A DNA stretch of 61,420 nucleotides from Verrucomicrobiota bacterium (GTDB lineage Bacteria > Verrucomicrobiota > Verrucomicrobiia > Limisphaerales > JAFGQR01): NCBI GenBank assembly GCA_016935555.1, contig JAFGQR010000127.1, forward strand, positions 1 to 61,420, read 5' to 3'. Under the pieces are notes generated by a model. That model had not been told where the DNA came from. It was given only the letters and a program-made list of their open reading frames with translations, and did no database searches. A program made the translations under genes and the position numbers. Numbering within the stretch: position 1 is the first letter of the stretch; each line of letters begins with the position of its first letter. Positions 1 to 7,274 of the stretch are shown piece by piece.

Positions 1-28
1 AACCAACGTCCAACAACCAACGTCCAAC
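1..28. repeat. 14-bp tandem repeat, two copies
   Basis: The unit aaccaacgtccaac occurs twice in perfect tandem at the very left edge (1-14 and 15-28), followed by a partial third unit. It lies directly upstream of the first gene. The array may extend to the left of the window. No function can be assigned. Confidence 0.85.
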
Positions 29-55
29 CAACATGACCGCCCATCGTCCTGCTCT

Positions 56-2278
56 ATGAACCCCATTCCCATACCATCGTCTTCCCCCCTCCGCGCACTC
101 ACCACCGCTTCGCTCCTGCTCGCCATGGCCGGAGGCGTCGCGCCGGCAGCCCGGGCCGAGGTGCGCCTGCCCCACGTGTTCGGCGACCACATGGTCCTGC
201 AGCAGCAACAGCCCATCACCGTGTGGGGCTGGGCCCAGCCGGGCGAAACCGTCACGGTGCGGTTTCTTGACGCCAGCCGCCAGGCCGCTGCCAACGACCG
301 CGGGGAATGGAGAACGGTTCTTGGTCCCGTCCAAGCCGGCGGACCGCACACGCTGACCGTGAGCGGTTCCAGCACGGTCACATGCCGCGACGTGTGGGTG
401 GGCGAAGTCTGGTTGTGCTCGGGGCAGTCCAACATGGAAATGGGCATCGCCGCCTGCAAGGACGCCCCGCAGGAGATCGCCGCCGCCGATTACCCCCGCC
501 TTCGCCTGCTCAAGGTCGCCAAGAAATGGGCGCCGGTGCCGCAGCACGACTTCGAGGGGACGTGGAAGGTCTGCTCGCCCAAGTCGGTGGCCGAGGGCGG
601 CTGGGGTGGATTCTCCGCGTCGGCGTATTATTTCGGACGCGAGCTTCACCGCGAGCTTGGGGTGGCGGTGGGTCTGATTGATTCCAGCTGGGGCGGCACC
701 GTGATCCAGACATGGACGCCGCCGGAGGGGTTCGCCGCGGTGCCGGCGCTGGCAATGGATTACGCGCGCGTCCAGCTCGCCGATCCGCGCACCGACGCTC
801 ATCAGCAGCGCCTGCAGCGGACCCTGGATGAAACCGGGCAGTGGCTCGAGGCTGCGCGAAAAGCGCAGGCGGACCGCGCGCTGGTCCCGCCCATGCCCAC
901 CTACCCGGCCGAACTGCTGCCGCCGCGCGACGTGCAACACGCGACCGCCCTCTACAACGGGATGATCCATCCGCTTTGTCCTTTCGCCCTGCGCGGGGCC
1001 ATTTGGTACCAGGGCGAGTCCAATCTCGGCGAGGGTCCGCTCTACACGGAGCGCATGAAGGCTCTCGTCGGCGGCTGGCGCCGGCTTTGGGGGCTGGGCG
1101 ATTTCCCGTTCTACTTTGTCCAGGTCGCCCCCTACAACTACGGCGGCAACCCGGAAACCGAAGCCGTTTTCTGGGAAGCGCAGGCGGCCGCTGCGCGGTT
1201 CATTCCCCACACCGGCATGGTGGTGATCAACGACATCGGGAATCTCCGGGACATTCACCCGAACAACAAACAGGACGTCGGCAAACGCCTCGCCCTTTGG
1301 GCCCTTGCCAAGGATTACGCCCGCTCCCGCGTGGTCTATTGCGGCCCCACCTTCAAGGCCATGACGCTCGAAGACGGCCGGATCCGCCTGGCGTTTGATC
1401 ACGTGGGCGGCGGTTTGGCCAGCCGCGACGGCAAGCCCCTGAGCTGGTTCGAGGTGATCGACGCCGACGAAGGCGGCTTCGTCAAAGCCAACGCCCAAAT
1501 CGAGGGCGCGACTGTGACGGTTTGGGCGCCGGAAGTGAAGCGGCCGGTGGCGGTGCGTTTCGCGTGGCACATGCTCGCCGAGCCAAACCTCATGAACGCC
1601 GAAGGCCTGCCCGCCGGCGCGTTCCGCGCCGGAACCGTTCCCAAGCGGGATTCTCTGGTCATCCACGTTCCTGAGGCCAAACACTACCAGTTGGTTTACG
1701 ACCTTGACCTCGCCAAGCTCGGCAACCCGATCGCCTACACGACGGACCACCACCGCACCCTCGCGAAGCGCTTCGATCGGATTGCCTATTTCCTGGAACT
1801 CGAGCGCGGTGGCGACACCGCGTTCGTTTACGTCTCCATGGACGCCTTCACGGACGACCCGGGCAAGATCGGGGTGCCGACCGCCGCCTCCGGGGCGCAC
1901 TTCCAGTGCGACGTGGCGAATCTCAATGTCCATTCGAATGTCAAGGGCATCGTGACCGGCACCGGCCTCCAAGGGGGCAACATCGAGTTCTGGCCCAACA
2001 ATTACGGGGCCGACAACGCTGCCAAGGTGCCCAACGCCTCGTCGCGCGCGTATGATTTCGGCGATCAACCCGTCCAGCCCACCGCCGGCCACGGTTCGAT
2101 GCAGGTCCACAACCACCACGCCAAACAAACGCTCTTCGCCCTCAACAACTGGCAGGCCGGTCCCAAGGCCGACTTGGGCATCGGCAACCAGCCGGCCCAG
2201 CAACCCGACTGGACCTTTGCCGCCAACGCCGCCTCCTACCCCGCCAAACGGCTGCGCGTCCTCGTCAGGTGCCCGTAG
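56..2278 (+). CDS. Exported sialate O-acetylesterase-like SGNH hydrolase with extra C-terminal domain
   Basis: Predicted carbohydrate O-acetylesterase that removes acetyl groups from sialic acids or other acetylated glycans outside the cytoplasm. A Sec-type signal peptide covers about residues 1-35, with an ARA-E cleavage region. The nucleophile lies in the block SGQSNME (Ser125), and the Asp-x-His pair appears as DIH (residues 399-401), both typical of the sialate O-acetylesterase family (DUF303). The family core ends near residue 555. The last 180 residues (about 560-740) form an additional Gly/Asn/His-rich domain that looks like a beta-sandwich and may bind carbohydrate (inference). The gene stands alone and tilS follows about 200 nt downstream. 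The exact substrate cannot be read from the sequence. Confidence 0.88.
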   Translation: MNPIPIPSSSPLRALTTASLLLAMAGGVAPAARAEVRLPHVFGDHMVLQQQQPITVWGWAQPGETVTVRFLDASRQAAANDRGEWRTVLGPVQAGGPHTLTVSGSSTVTCRDVWVGEVWLCSGQSNMEMGIAACKDAPQEIAAADYPRLRLLKVAKKWAPVPQHDFEGTWKVCSPKSVAEGGWGGFSASAYYFGRELHRELGVAVGLIDSSWGGTVIQTWTPPEGFAAVPALAMDYARVQLADPRTDAHQQRLQRTLDETGQWLEAARKAQADRALVPPMPTYPAELLPPRDVQHATALYNGMIHPLCPFALRGAIWYQGESNLGEGPLYTERMKALVGGWRRLWGLGDFPFYFVQVAPYNYGGNPETEAVFWEAQAAAARFIPHTGMVVINDIGNLRDIHPNNKQDVGKRLALWALAKDYARSRVVYCGPTFKAMTLEDGRIRLAFDHVGGGLASRDGKPLSWFEVIDADEGGFVKANAQIEGATVTVWAPEVKRPVAVRFAWHMLAEPNLMNAEGLPAGAFRAGTVPKRDSLVIHVPEAKHYQLVYDLDLAKLGNPIAYTTDHHRTLAKRFDRIAYFLELERGGDTAFVYVSMDAFTDDPGKIGVPTAASGAHFQCDVANLNVHSNVKGIVTGTGLQGGNIEFWPNNYGADNAAKVPNASSRAYDFGDQPVQPTAGHGSMQVHNHHAKQTLFALNNWQAGPKADLGIGNQPAQQPDWTFAANAASYPAKRLRVLVRCP

Positions 2279-2478
2279 CCGCCAGCACGCGCTGCCTGCC
2301 GGGCGGCGGGTCGATACGCCCCGGGGCCCGTGAACCGATGCGCGTCGTCCTCGGGCCCGTCCGCGGGCGGCTGCGGGCGTCGCGCCTGCCGCCGAGACGC
2401 TCGCGTGCCGCGCACGGTCGCGTTCGGCGGTGCCGTCCGTGGTCAATGCGGCTTGCCACGGCGGGCACAGCTTCTAGC

Positions 2479-3858
2479 ATGCGTGGCGTGTCCGAGGTTA
2501 TCGCGCAAATCGACACGGCGATCCGGCGGCGGAAATTGCTCCGTGCGGGCGAGCGGGTTCTGGTGGCGGTGTCGGGCGGGCTGGACTCGATGGTGCTGCT
2601 GCACGCCCTGCATCAGCTCAGCCGCCGGCATGGCTGGGCCCTGACCGTCGCCCATGTCAACCACCGGTTGCGCGGCCGAAGCAGCGCGGCCGACGAACGC
2701 CTGGTCCGGGCCACCGCGCGCCATCTGCGTTTGCCGTGCGTGGTCGGGCGCGCGGATGTGGCGTCGCGCGCGCGGCGCGAGGGGCTTTCTCTCGAGGTGG
2801 CGGCCCGGCAGGTGCGACACGAGCTTTTGGCGCGGGCAGCCCGGGCGCGGCGGATTGGGACGGTGGCGTTGGCGCACCAGGCGGATGACCAGGCCGAACT
2901 GTTTTTGCTGCGGTTGTTGCGCGGCGCCGGCAGCGACGGGCTCGCCGGCATGAAATGGTGCCACCCGTCCCCGGCCGACCGCCGCGTCCGGCTGGTGCGT
3001 CCGCTGCTGCATCTGACGCGGGAGGCGCTTCGCGAGTTCGCGTGCGAGCGGGGCATTGTGTATCGGGAGGATGCCAGCAACGCCTCGATGGCGCACGCGC
3101 GCAACCGGGTGCGTCACGAGCTGGTGCCTTGGCTGACCCGGCATTACCAGCCGGCGCTCGGCCGGGTGCTGCGGCGGCAGGCGGAGTTGCTGGGCGACGA
3201 AGCCGAGTATCTGAACGGCTGCGCGGAGGCTTGGTTGCGGCAACCGCGCGGCGCGCCTTTTGACCGGCTGCCGGTGGCGTTGCAGCGCCGCGTTCTCCAA
3301 CGGCAGCTGATCCGGCTCGGCGTGGAGCCGGAGTTCGACCTGGTGGAAACGCTCCGCGAGCGTCCCGGAACGACGCTTCAGGTGCAACCCCGCCGCCATC
3401 TTTGGCGTGACCCCGGGGGACGGCTTCAGACGCGGGTTGCACGCGCCGCCGGCTTTCAGCCGGGCGCACTGGCGCTCGAGGTGAGGGCGCGGCCTGCGCG
3501 GGCCGAGTTCAGCGGCGTGCGGTTTGACTGGGCGACGCCGCGCCTTGCCGGGTCGGACCGTCCCTCATCGCGAGCGGGCACGGAATGGTTTGATGCGGAC
3601 CGGGTGGGGGACAGGATTTGGCTGCGTCACTGGCGGCCCGGCGACCGGTTTCAGCCGATCGGGATGCCGTCGGCGGTGAAGCTTCAAGACCTTTTCACCA
3701 ACGCCAGGGTTCCCCGCGACGACCGGCGGCGCCGGATCGTGGCCACCACCGCGGACGGTGCGATCTGGTGGGTTGAGGGCCTTCGCATCGCCGAAGGCTT
3801 CAAGCTGCGTCCGGACACGCGCCGCCGCCTGCGCTGGCGTTGGCGGCGGCGCCGGTAA
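2479..3858 (+). CDS. tilS: tRNA(Ile)-lysidine synthase
   Basis: TilS attaches lysine to C34 of the tRNA-Ile CAU anticodon, using ATP, so that it reads AUA. The PP-loop signature SGGLDS is at residues 32-37. It is followed by the conserved HVNHRLR block and, further on, by the HQADDQAE motif. The C-terminal TilS domain is present (GDRF near residue 390, then VKLQDLF). The open frame extends upstream to 2269, but the family starts just ahead of the IAQIDTAIRRRK-like helix, so ATG 2479 is chosen, giving 459 aa, a normal family length. The C-terminus is very Arg-rich. It is an essential housekeeping gene, cytoplasmic. Confidence 0.93.
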   Translation: MRGVSEVIAQIDTAIRRRKLLRAGERVLVAVSGGLDSMVLLHALHQLSRRHGWALTVAHVNHRLRGRSSAADERLVRATARHLRLPCVVGRADVASRARREGLSLEVAARQVRHELLARAARARRIGTVALAHQADDQAELFLLRLLRGAGSDGLAGMKWCHPSPADRRVRLVRPLLHLTREALREFACERGIVYREDASNASMAHARNRVRHELVPWLTRHYQPALGRVLRRQAELLGDEAEYLNGCAEAWLRQPRGAPFDRLPVALQRRVLQRQLIRLGVEPEFDLVETLRERPGTTLQVQPRRHLWRDPGGRLQTRVARAAGFQPGALALEVRARPARAEFSGVRFDWATPRLAGSDRPSSRAGTEWFDADRVGDRIWLRHWRPGDRFQPIGMPSAVKLQDLFTNARVPRDDRRRRIVATTADGAIWWVEGLRIAEGFKLRPDTRRRLRWRWRRRR

Positions 3859-3921
3859 CGGGGCGCGGCACGTTCTTCCGGCAACGGGGTCTGCCCATGC
3901 CGCCCGCGGGGCGGAGGCGCC

Positions 3922-4059
3922 GTGGGATTTCCAAGGTTGCCTACATCCGAGGGCGCTGCCGGAAACATTTTCCTCGAAACCGCCTTGGGAAAGCTGAAAT
4001 ACCGCGTATCGGCCGTGGATGGGGTGCTGGCATATCGACTGCTTGAAGGCGTGGACTGA
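3922..4059 (+). CDS. Small hypothetical protein (45 aa), possibly a gene remnant
   Basis: A GTG-initiated frame in the same phase as tilS, 63 nt after its stop. The end of the protein, LKYRVSAVDGVLAYRLLEG, has balanced composition unlike the Arg/Pro-rich shadow frames nearby, so it may be real coding sequence or the tail of a degraded gene. Only 3 nt separate its stop from the next ATG (4063), as in an operon. No family recognised. Start and reality are both uncertain. Confidence 0.25.
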   Translation: MGFPRLPTSEGAAGNIFLETALGKLKYRVSAVDGVLAYRLLEGVD

Positions 4060-4062
4060 GCG

Positions 4063-4317
4063 ATGATCAGCGCGTTGTTTCATCATCCAAACGACGCGGC
4101 AGCGAACCGACGGTGGGAAGGCATGGCGCTGCGGCCCGAGGCGATGTTCGCGCCTCCGTGGGGGACTGCGCCGTGGCAACGCCCTCCCGAGAACCGTCCG
4201 CAACCCCGTCGGGGCCGCGCCCGGTCCGGCCCGCCGGCAGCGGCCCGCCGGAGGCCTGACGCGTCCCGGCCGCTGCTGCATTCCAGGTCCGCCGGCCGGC
4301 CGGGTAATCCGCCATGA
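4063..4317 (+). CDS. Small hypothetical protein (84 aa) overlapping the FliJ-like gene
   Basis: An ATG-started frame that ends in a TGA overlapping the ATG of the next gene (ATGA at 4314-4317). This is the arrangement expected for translational coupling. Its first half (residues 1-40) contains Phe, His, Met and Trp. The second half is Arg/Pro/Ala-rich, which is common in chance frames of GC-rich DNA. No family is recognised. It could equally be a leader region of the FliJ-like gene with no protein product. Confidence 0.2.
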   Translation: MISALFHHPNDAAANRRWEGMALRPEAMFAPPWGTAPWQRPPENRPQPRRGRARSGPPAAARRRPDASRPLLHSRSAGRPGNPP

Positions 4318-4790
4318 AAACGTTCCAATCGTCTCTGGAAGGATTGCGCGTCTTGCGCGAACGCCAGGAACAGGACGCATTGCACGCCTACGGCGAGGCT
4401 CTTCAGACGCAGGAACAAGCCCGATGCAAACTCGAAGCCGTCCAGTCGGAGTGGGTCGAATGCTGGTCGGATCTCCGGCGGCGCCTCGCGGCCAAGATCG
4501 CCGGCGCCGAATTGCAGCGCCTCAAGGTTTATGGGCAAACCCTCGACCGCCACCGCCGCGCTGCGGAACACGCGCTCGAAGCCGCCCGCCAGCACGCCAG
4601 GCTCGCCTTCACACGCCTGCTGTGCGCCCGGCAGGCCCGCACCGTGGTCGCCAAGGCCATCGCCGCCCGGAAACACCCCCACCCGCATCACCGCCCACGG
4701 CACGCCCCGCGCGCCCCGGACGAACTCGCCCGCCGGCGCGACTCCCTCTTCACCCTAGTGCACACCACCCGCCGACCCCTCTGGAACTAA
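4314..4790 (+). CDS. FliJ-like coiled-coil protein
   Basis: A 158-aa protein that begins MKTFQSSLEGLRVLRERQEQ. It then runs as an almost continuous charged helix to about residue 120, with heptad-like spacing of Leu and Ala. This opening and the all-helical profile match FliJ-type proteins, which act as general chaperone/ATPase stalk in flagellar and related type III export. The last 35 residues are His/Arg/Pro-rich and not helix-like. The stop overlaps the next ATG (TAATG), suggesting coupling. No other clear flagellar gene (fliI, flhA, fliP) is near, so it may belong to a relic cluster. It could instead be an unrelated coiled-coil protein. The resemblance is by eye. Confidence 0.5.
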   Translation: MKTFQSSLEGLRVLRERQEQDALHAYGEALQTQEQARCKLEAVQSEWVECWSDLRRRLAAKIAGAELQRLKVYGQTLDRHRRAAEHALEAARQHARLAFTRLLCARQARTVVAKAIAARKHPHPHHRPRHAPRAPDELARRRDSLFTLVHTTRRPLWN

Positions 4791-5119
4791 TGCAAAACAC
4801 GGACGATGCAGCCCGCTTCGGGCTTGAGCCGGAGCAAACATTGCCGGTCGCGGCAAGGCTGTGGCCTGCCCCGGCAGAACACGCCGATCCCGCATCGCCG
4901 CCGGCCTCCACCCCCGCGTCGACGCCCGGGGAGTCGCCGCCCGACGGCCAGCGCTACGGACCGGTGCAAATCTCCGAAGGCCTGTATTTGGCGGAGCTGT
5001 GGAAACCGGCAGAGACGGTTCCACCGCCCGAAGGCGGCCGCCCGGCCCGCCGCAGCGCGCCCCGCCCGCGGTCCCGGACAACAGCCGTTGGAAAGGACGG
5101 GCGCCACCGTGCCTTGTGA
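4790..5119 (+). CDS. Hypothetical protein (109 aa) coupled to the FliJ-like gene
   Basis: The ATG overlaps the stop of the FliJ-like gene (TAATG). The N-terminal half is acidic and then Ala/Pro/Ser-rich. A more protein-like stretch, YGPVQISEGLYLAELWKP, lies near residues 62-79, followed by a basic Pro/Arg-rich tail. After its stop, the +1 frame continues with a plausible stretch (VTTEGIIVWLAS and then SGDVIVLEP, ending at 5253), so the gene may be broken by a frameshift. No family is recognised. Confidence 0.3.
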   Translation: MQNTDDAARFGLEPEQTLPVAARLWPAPAEHADPASPPASTPASTPGESPPDGQRYGPVQISEGLYLAELWKPAETVPPPEGGRPARRSAPRPRSRTTAVGKDGRHRAL

Positions 5120-5269
5120 CCACCGAAGGGATCATCGTGTGGCTCGCCTCGCGGACCGGATCGGATGCAACCGGGTTCGCCTCCGGCGACGTCATCGTCC
5201 TCGAACCTTGCTTCGACGCCAGCGTCCCGCGGATCCCCGGCAAAGCCGCCTGATGGCGGCCCCGTCCGC

Positions 5270-5617
5270 ATGCGCTTTCGACTTCCAACTTCGAGCCTCC
5301 ACCGCCGAACCGGCACCCGGCCCCTGGCCAATCGGTTCCGCCTTCGGCGGTGGACCTCGAAGTTTGGAAGTCGCGGCTGTTTCCGGGTTCGCCTGTGGAT
5401 TGAGTTGACGTTGGCTTGGTGGACCTCCGCCGCGAGCGGTCTTGCGGCTCAGAGCACCAACCTGCTGTCGGCAGACCTCGACCTGCCTGGCGCCAGTTTG
5501 TCGCTGTTGCGGGTCACGGGGGCGCTGGTTCTGGTGGTGGCGATCTTCGTTTTGAGCCTCTGGGCTTACCGTCGCTGGCAGCACCTCACCCCCTCCCGGG
5601 GGCGTCGCCCCGGTTGA
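5270..5617 (+). CDS. FliO-like small membrane protein
   Basis: The C-terminal part holds a hydrophobic, signal-like segment (IELTLAWWTSAASGLAAQ), a short outer loop, and then one strong membrane span (VTGALVLVVAIFVLSLWAY) followed by RRW. This layout, with the span preceded by SLLRV and closed by basic residues, is that of FliO, the small helper protein of the flagellar export gate. The N-terminal 35 residues are encoded by an inverted repeat (5279-5373) and do not look conserved, so the true start may be later (CTG or TTG near 5393-5405) or the element may have been inserted into the gene. No fliP follows; metF is convergent downstream. The assignment is by eye. Confidence 0.38.
   Translation: MRFRLPTSSLHRRTGTRPLANRFRLRRWTSKFGSRGCFRVRLWIELTLAWWTSAASGLAAQSTNLLSADLDLPGASLSLLRVTGALVLVVAIFVLSLWAYRRWQHLTPSRGRRPG
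5279..5373. repeat. Large imperfect inverted repeat
   Basis: The left arm (5279-5313) and right arm (5333-5373) are near-perfect reverse complements over about 33 positions. They begin cgacttccaacttcgag on the left and end ctcgaagtttggaagtcg on the right. One base and a 6-base insertion interrupt the pairing, and the loop is about 20 nt. The hairpin would be very stable. It lies inside the 5' part of the FliO-like frame. It resembles dispersed palindromic elements (REP/MITE-like), but only one copy is seen here. Confidence 0.85.
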
Positions 5618-5659
5618 GTTGCCCCGGGGATGAGTATCTTCAATGGACCAAACCGTCTG

Positions 5660-6571
5660 CTAAGCGGAACCGTCTGGCGCGCGCGCCAAGCCGAGGTTCT
5701 GCAGAATGCGCGAGGTCGCGTGCGCCTTGTTGAGCGTGTAGAAATGCAGGCCGGGAACCCCCTGCCGCAGTAGATCTTCGCACTGCCGGGTGGCATATTC
5801 GATCCCGAATTCCGCGGTGGCCTCGTCGTGGTTGCCCAGTTGTTCGAGTTTCTGAGCCAGGGGCGCGGGGATCCGGGCCCCACACAAGGTGGTGAACTTC
5901 CGGATTTGGGAGGCGCTGAGGATGGAGATGAGTCCGGGCACGATGGGCACGCTGACGCCGAGGTGCCGGGTGAGGTGATCGCGGAAGGCGTAGAAATCGG
6001 CGTTCTCGAAGAAGAGCTGCGTGATCACAAAGTCGGCGCCCTGGTCCACTTTCTCCTTGAGATGCTGCCAGTCGGCGTGTTTGCCCGCCCCGCAGTCGAT
6101 ATGCCCTTCGGGAAAACCCGCCACCCCCACCGAGAAGCCGTCCATGCGGCGGATGAATTCCACCAGCTCGCCCGCATACTCGAAGCCGCCCTCCGCCTTG
6201 CGGAAAGGCCCCTCGCCGCCGGGCGGATCGCCGCGCAGGGCAAGGATGTTGCGGATGCCGCGTTCTCTGGCGTCGCGCAGAACGTCGGCAATCTGCGCGC
6301 GGGTGGTGCTCACGCACGTCAGGTGCGCCATGGCCGGCAGCTTGTGCTGCTCTTGAATCCGCTGCACAAGATCCAGCGTCTTCTCCCGCGTGCTGCCCCC
6401 GGCGCCGTAGGTCACCGAACAATAATCCAACGGGTGCACGCAGAGCGCCGGCACCGTCTTGGCCAGAAGATTCCGGTCGCCTTCGGGCGTCTTCGGGGTG
6501 AAGAACTCGACCGACAGCACCGGCTGCCCGCACGCTTGCTTGGCCGCGTAGATGTCCCGGATGAACCGCAC
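5660..6571 (-). CDS. metF: Methylenetetrahydrofolate reductase
   Basis: Reduces 5,10-methylenetetrahydrofolate to 5-methyltetrahydrofolate with FAD, supplying methyl groups for methionine synthesis. Family blocks are visible in order: SVEFFTPKT near the N-terminus, CSVTYGAGGSTR, HLTC, ILALRGDPP, then FVITQLFFE and PIVPGL. The C-terminal HFYTLN motif is also present. The reading frame stays open to 6778 but only the part from the GTG at 6571 (VRFIRDIYAAK) resembles the family, giving 303 aa, the usual length. No good Shine-Dalgarno site precedes that GTG, so the start is uncertain. It is convergent with the upstream small-gene train. Confidence 0.93.
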   Translation of the reverse strand: MRFIRDIYAAKQACGQPVLSVEFFTPKTPEGDRNLLAKTVPALCVHPLDYCSVTYGAGGSTREKTLDLVQRIQEQHKLPAMAHLTCVSTTRAQIADVLRDARERGIRNILALRGDPPGGEGPFRKAEGGFEYAGELVEFIRRMDGFSVGVAGFPEGHIDCGAGKHADWQHLKEKVDQGADFVITQLFFENADFYAFRDHLTRHLGVSVPIVPGLISILSASQIRKFTTLCGARIPAPLAQKLEQLGNHDEATAEFGIEYATRQCEDLLRQGVPGLHFYTLNKAHATSRILQNLGLARAPDGSA

Positions 6572-6602
6572 CGGCAGGATTATTGGCAAATCCGCCGCCA
6601 AA

Positions 6603-6674
6603 TCAACCCCGGCCCGCCGCGGCCGCAGAACAGTGCTTGAGGAGCGCGTGAGGACGCGACCCCTTTGCGGCCAT
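6603..6674 (-). CDS. Possible 23-codon leader ORF upstream of metF
   Basis: A strong AAGGAGGAT Shine-Dalgarno sequence lies 5 nt before an ATG at 6674, opening a 23-aa frame (MAAKGSRPHALLKHC...) that ends 31 nt before the metF start, in a different frame. Strong ribosome binding sites are rare in this window, so this may be a translated leader. The peptide shows no run of Met or other obvious attenuator codons. It may be a chance site. Confidence 0.2.
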   Translation of the reverse strand: MAAKGSRPHALLKHCSAAAAGRG

Positions 6675-7013
6675 TCTTGATCCTCCTTGAGCAGGACAAG
6701 ACGACAAAAAGACTGCGACAAGAGGTCGCGACAGCAGATTGGGGCTGCGCCTGCAGGGCGTGGCCCGATCCCAGCCACACAACCCGACGAGAAGGCGGAA
6801 AAGCATCCGCATCAACCCTGCTTTCAGACACTTAGGTTGGATTCAATACCGTTGGAGCCTTGGCACACTACTGCACCATTCGCCATGCGTTTCTCGGCAA
6901 ATGTCGTCCAGAATCCCCTCCCTCCGTTTGAAAGCCGCCCGGGAGCAATGGAGAAATACGGCGTCTCGTGTTGTGAGCATGACTCGAAAATTCAAATCTC
7001 GGAACTGCTGATT
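6675..7013. other. Non-coding leader region upstream of metF
   Basis: No convincing gene is seen. The stretch is less GC-rich than its surroundings. It would contain the metF promoter on the minus strand, but no confident -35/-10 pair or riboswitch fold could be identified by eye. Confidence 0.5.
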
Positions 7014-7187
7014 TCATGTCCAAATCTCGTAATGCGCCGGAAGTAATTGTGGAAGCGGATGCATGTGAAAGTCGGCCCCATGATCCTTGTGATGCCAAAT
7101 GGCCACGAAGCCGATCCGGACGCCATCCTTCGTGTCAACAAACGCTTCGCCGGAAGGATGAGTGGAGATTGACCCATGTCGGCTGAT
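7014..7187 (-). pseudogene. C-terminal fragment of an unidentified gene
   Basis: The minus strand carries an open stretch of about 57 codons with no start codon. It encodes a protein-like sequence including HPSGEAFVDTKDG and FVAIWHHKDHGADFHMHPLP and ends in a stop at 7014. An in-frame stop at 7188-7190 cuts it off upstream. The composition (His, Asp, Phe, Trp) is unlike chance frames in this DNA. I read it as the 3' remnant of a lost gene; the family is not recognised. Confidence 0.4.
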
Positions 7188-7274
7188 TCAAATCGCCGGT
7201 TCGATGATGCAACTGCTGCGCAGCAGCGGATTGGATCGCTAAGCTTGAGCAGCAAAGGGGGGATTCATTGTCGC

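Noticed and set aside
1..32. A CRISPR array at the left edge
   Set aside because: The 14-bp units are directly adjacent without spacers, so it is a simple tandem repeat.
6572..7013. A SAM or SAH riboswitch upstream of metF
   Set aside because: I looked for a conserved core on the minus strand but could not match a known fold by eye.
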